This document shows, piece after piece, positions 4,806 to 6,179 of a stretch of 6,179 bases of DNA. The position numbers were made by a program, and so were the translations under genes. The stretch is from Firmicutes bacterium CAG:24053_14 (lineage in GTDB: Bacteria; Bacillota; Clostridia; Oscillospirales; Oscillospiraceae): NCBI GenBank assembly GCA_001916715.1, contig MNSZ01000011.1, positions 1 through 6,179 on the forward strand, written 5' to 3'. Positions within the stretch are counted from its first letter, which is position 1. Each line of letters starts with the position of its first letter. The notes beneath the pieces are model-generated. The model had not been told where the DNA came from. It was given only the letters and a program-made list of their open reading frames with translations, and ran no database searches.

Positions 4806-5274
4806 TCGCCAGCACCTTTTCTCTGTCGCGCAAATAGAAGTGTGCCGACTTTACGATCAAGATCAGCTTTCCGCAGGGAATGCCGGTCTTCTCCGCGATT
4901 TCCTTTTGAATGAGGTGGAGCATCACAAGGTTGACATACGCCTTGCAGCCAAAGTCCAACGCACGGCAATAGGCGGTCATATCCAGCTTTCCGCCGGTTT
5001 TCTGAAAATCCAGAAGGCTGACACAGGGGATATAGCCCTCGTCCGTCAGCGGCTCATGGTGATGGCCGCAGAGCGTGCGGCAGGATCGCTTTTTCGATGA
5101 TCGCATCGGGCAGCGCGGCATCCTGCACCACTGCGGTCAGATACAGCAGCTCCCTGACCTCTGCGCGTTCGCCTGCATTGTCGGTATAAACGGCTTCTGC
5201 CCCTTGGTTTCCAGCTCGTTCAGCACCCTGAGCCACAGGGCGCCGAGGCTGTGAAATACGCCTAAATCCTGCAT
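4786..5274 (-). pseudogene. Thymidylate synthase-like gene, frameshifted and internally deleted
   Basis: Three frames carry successive pieces of one protein. Piece one (5274 to about 5200) begins MQDLGVFHSLGALWLRVLNE. Piece two (about 5200-5087) reads AVYTDNAGERAEVRELLYL and on to DAIIEKA. Piece three (about 5060-4786) reads EPLTDEGYIPCVSLLDFQKT and continues through TAYCRALDFGCKAYVNL, which matches the ThyA-family motif R-S-x-D ... N around the dUMP-binding Asn. The segment expected between pieces two and three, including the catalytic Cys, is missing, roughly a hundred residues by comparison with family members I know. The ATG directly follows the MazG stop (TAAATG) and is served by GGAGGGGG. 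The family would methylate (or hydroxymethylate) dUMP/dCMP, fitting the MazG neighbour in dNTP metabolism, but this copy cannot be active. Confidence 0.72.
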
Positions 5275-5610
5275 TTATAAATCCCCCTCCTTGCGATTTA
5301 CCGAAGCCCCGGTGTCAAAGCCGTTGGGAAAACGCTGACGCAGCTTGTCCAGATTCCCCTGAAAAACAGCTTCCAGCGGAACATCCAATGCCGTGGCAGC
5401 CTCGGCAAGATACCACGCCACATCTCCAAGCTCCCTGACCAAATGCTCCCTGTCCAGCTCATGTCCCTGCATCAGCCACTTTTTCACAATGTCAATGGCT
5501 TCGCCGGATTCCCCGCACAAGCCCATGACGCTGTTGATGAGTACATCCTTTTTATCAAGCGCCGGATTCAGCGTTGCCATAGCCGCTTTCTGATATTCGT
5601 TGACTTGCAT
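5275..5610 (-). CDS. MazG-like nucleotide pyrophosphohydrolase
   Basis: A 111-aa all-alpha protein with the two MazG acidic motifs: GLCGESGEAID (Glu34 and Glu37) and ELGDVAWYLAEA (Glu60 and Asp63). These bind Mg in (d)NTP pyrophosphohydrolases that convert NTPs to NMP plus PPi and clean the nucleotide pool. A single domain of this length is usual for the small MazG-like group. The ATG is preceded by GGAGGAAACAG. It lies 12 nt behind the DUF5655 gene and directly abuts the thymidylate synthase remnant, so the three were one operon. It looks intact. Its exact substrate (dCTP, dUTP or modified nucleotides) cannot be told from sequence. Confidence 0.88.
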   Translation of the reverse strand: MQVNEYQKAAMATLNPALDKKDVLINSVMGLCGESGEAIDIVKKWLMQGHELDREHLVRELGDVAWYLAEAATALDVPLEAVFQGNLDKLRQRFPNGFDTGASVNRKEGDL

Positions 5611-5622
5611 CTGTTTCCTCCG

Positions 5623-5903
5623 TTATTTTGCCTGCGCAAATTGATACGCCTGCTCGATCCAATCAAACAGCTCCTCGTCCAAATCGGACGGACTGCTGAT
5701 GACAAAATGCGTTGTCCACCGACCCGGATACGGCTCGGTTTTTGCCGCCGCCCGGTCGGATTCCAACGGCGCGGACAGCCCCAGCGTCAGCACAAAATAA
5801 TCTTCCGGCAGCTCCGCTTTCTTTTTTACCTTCAAGAAGGATACACAGGCATAAAGGTGCCGATTGTAGTACGAGATCTGGGATTTTTGCACCTTGTGTC
5901 CAT
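5623..5903 (-). CDS. DUF5655-type protein, start probably frameshifted
   Basis: The readable core is VQKSQISYYNRHLYACVSF, then a K-rich turn, LPEDYFVLTLGL and RAAAKTEPYPGRWTTHFVIS, ending DEELFDWIEQAYQFAQAK. This pattern matches the short DUF5655 domain (function unknown, often in small stand-alone proteins). A good ribosome binding site (GGAGGGG, 5916-5910) serves an ATG at 5903 reading MDTR, but that ATG is one base out of frame with the core. Restoring one G in the AAGGTG stretch (about 5894-5891) would give MDTRVQKSQI, a natural N-terminus. The only in-frame alternatives are a GTG just before QKSQI, too far from the ribosome binding site, or an unlikely TTG at 5955. It lies between the GNAT gene and the MazG gene. 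Either a recent frameshift or a sequencing error in a G run. Confidence 0.65.
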
Positions 5904-5949
5904 TCTGTTCCCCTCCGCAAATACCGATTTTTTGTTCTGTTTCTCTTAC

Positions 5950-5969
5950 GGACAAACTGGAATTTGTCC
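5950..5969. repeat. Small inverted repeat between GNAT and DUF5655 genes
   Basis: GGACAAA (5950-5956) and TTTGTCC (5963-5969) form a perfect 7-bp hairpin with a 6-nt loop, 3 nt beyond the GNAT stop codon. No T run follows on the minus strand, so it is not a standard terminator. It may stabilise the 3' end of the GNAT transcript or be a copy of a short dispersed repeat. There is only one copy in this window. Confidence 0.5.
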
Positions 5970-5972
5970 CTA

Positions 5973-6179
5973 TCAGATTCTTTTGGAATAAAGGACTTCT
6001 TCTGTGTCAAACGCAGGCTTTGAAGTATCCGTCAACGCAAACCCGTTGGCTTCGTAAAAAGCTCTGGCGCGATAGTTTTCCCTAAATACCCACAAAAACA
6101 CTTCGGAATATCCGTTTTCCTTGATATCTTTCAGAACTCGATTCATCATTTGACGACCGTACCCTTTATGCCAGTTTTC
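5973..6179 (-). CDS. GNAT-family N-acetyltransferase, 5' end outside the window
   Basis: The last 68 residues are present, ending KRI-TGA. The acetyl-CoA pyrophosphate loop reads WHKGYGRQMM (residues 3-12 of the fragment), matching the R/Q-x-x-G-x-G/A signature. It is followed by a beta strand SEVFLWVF and the motif RENYRARAFYEANGF, the N-x-x-A-x-x-FYE-x-x-GF hallmark of motif B. GNAT enzymes move an acetyl group from acetyl-CoA to an amine; the substrate is set by the missing N-terminal half. The fragment has the proportions of a RimI-type or small-molecule acetyltransferase and shows no damage. It leads the small operon with the DUF5655 and MazG genes. Confidence 0.88.
   Translation of the reverse strand, partial: ENWHKGYGRQMMNRVLKDIKENGYSEVFLWVFRENYRARAFYEANGFALTDTSKPAFDTEEVLYSKRI

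Noticed and set aside
5950..5969. Rho-independent terminator after the GNAT gene
   Set aside because: The hairpin is A/T-rich and is not followed by a T run on the minus strand; the next gene follows closely in the same direction.
5443..5991. 182-aa plus-strand open frame
   Set aside because: Antisense to the MazG and DUF5655 genes, both of which have real family motifs. No ribosome binding site or recognisable domain.

Overview
The window looks like an accessory locus from a Firmicutes/Clostridia-type chromosome. Pointers are strong purine-rich ribosome binding sites (AAGGAG, GGAGGAA, GAAAGGGG), short intergenic gaps, paired WYL regulators and the general flavour of the neighbouring proteins. 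This is inference; nothing in the window fixes the genus. Almost every gene is on the minus strand, so transcription runs from high to low coordinates.

Right part (about 4786-6179): a short string of small genes, several of them damaged. In transcription order they are the 3' end of a GNAT acetyltransferase, a DUF5655-type protein whose natural start appears out of frame, an intact MazG-like nucleotide pyrophosphohydrolase, and a thymidylate-synthase-like gene broken by frame changes and an apparent internal deletion. Between 4524 and 4785 lie the promoter of the next operon and an unrecognised plus-strand coding-like remnant.

Centre (1784-4523): a two-gene operon of WYL-domain proteins (412 and 302 aa, 4-nt overlap) ends in a strong hairpin terminator. 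Directly behind it a sigma70-type promoter (GTGAAA, 17 bp, TATAAT) fires into a 514-bp array of five tightly packed non-coding RNA elements. Each element is closed by a perfect 8-9 bp stem of the form AAG...CTT whose inner base pairs differ from element to element. Each carries the same 5' single-stranded motif (W)ACAGCRAY just inside the stem. The bodies differ: one is a near-complete tRNA core with D, anticodon and T arms, others keep only T-arm-like or anticodon-like hairpins.

Left part (1-1783): 27 nt after the last RNA element comes an intact rtcB RNA ligase gene with all metal and guanylation residues, then a DUF2828 (Ro60/TROVE-like) gene. That gene breaks off after about 146 codons where it meets an unrelated plus-strand fragment resembling the C-terminus of an ABC transporter substrate-binding protein.

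Taken together this is an RNA-repair cassette: WYL sensors/regulators, an array of tRNA-mimic small RNAs, the RtcB ligase and a Ro-like RNA-binding protein. It parallels the rsr-yrlBA-rtcBA operon of Salmonella, but with WYL proteins in place of RtcR and an unusual five-member, structurally diverse RNA array. The WYL operon and the RNA array share a 14-bp sequence overlapping their -35 elements, suggesting joint control. The array is the most interesting object in the window.
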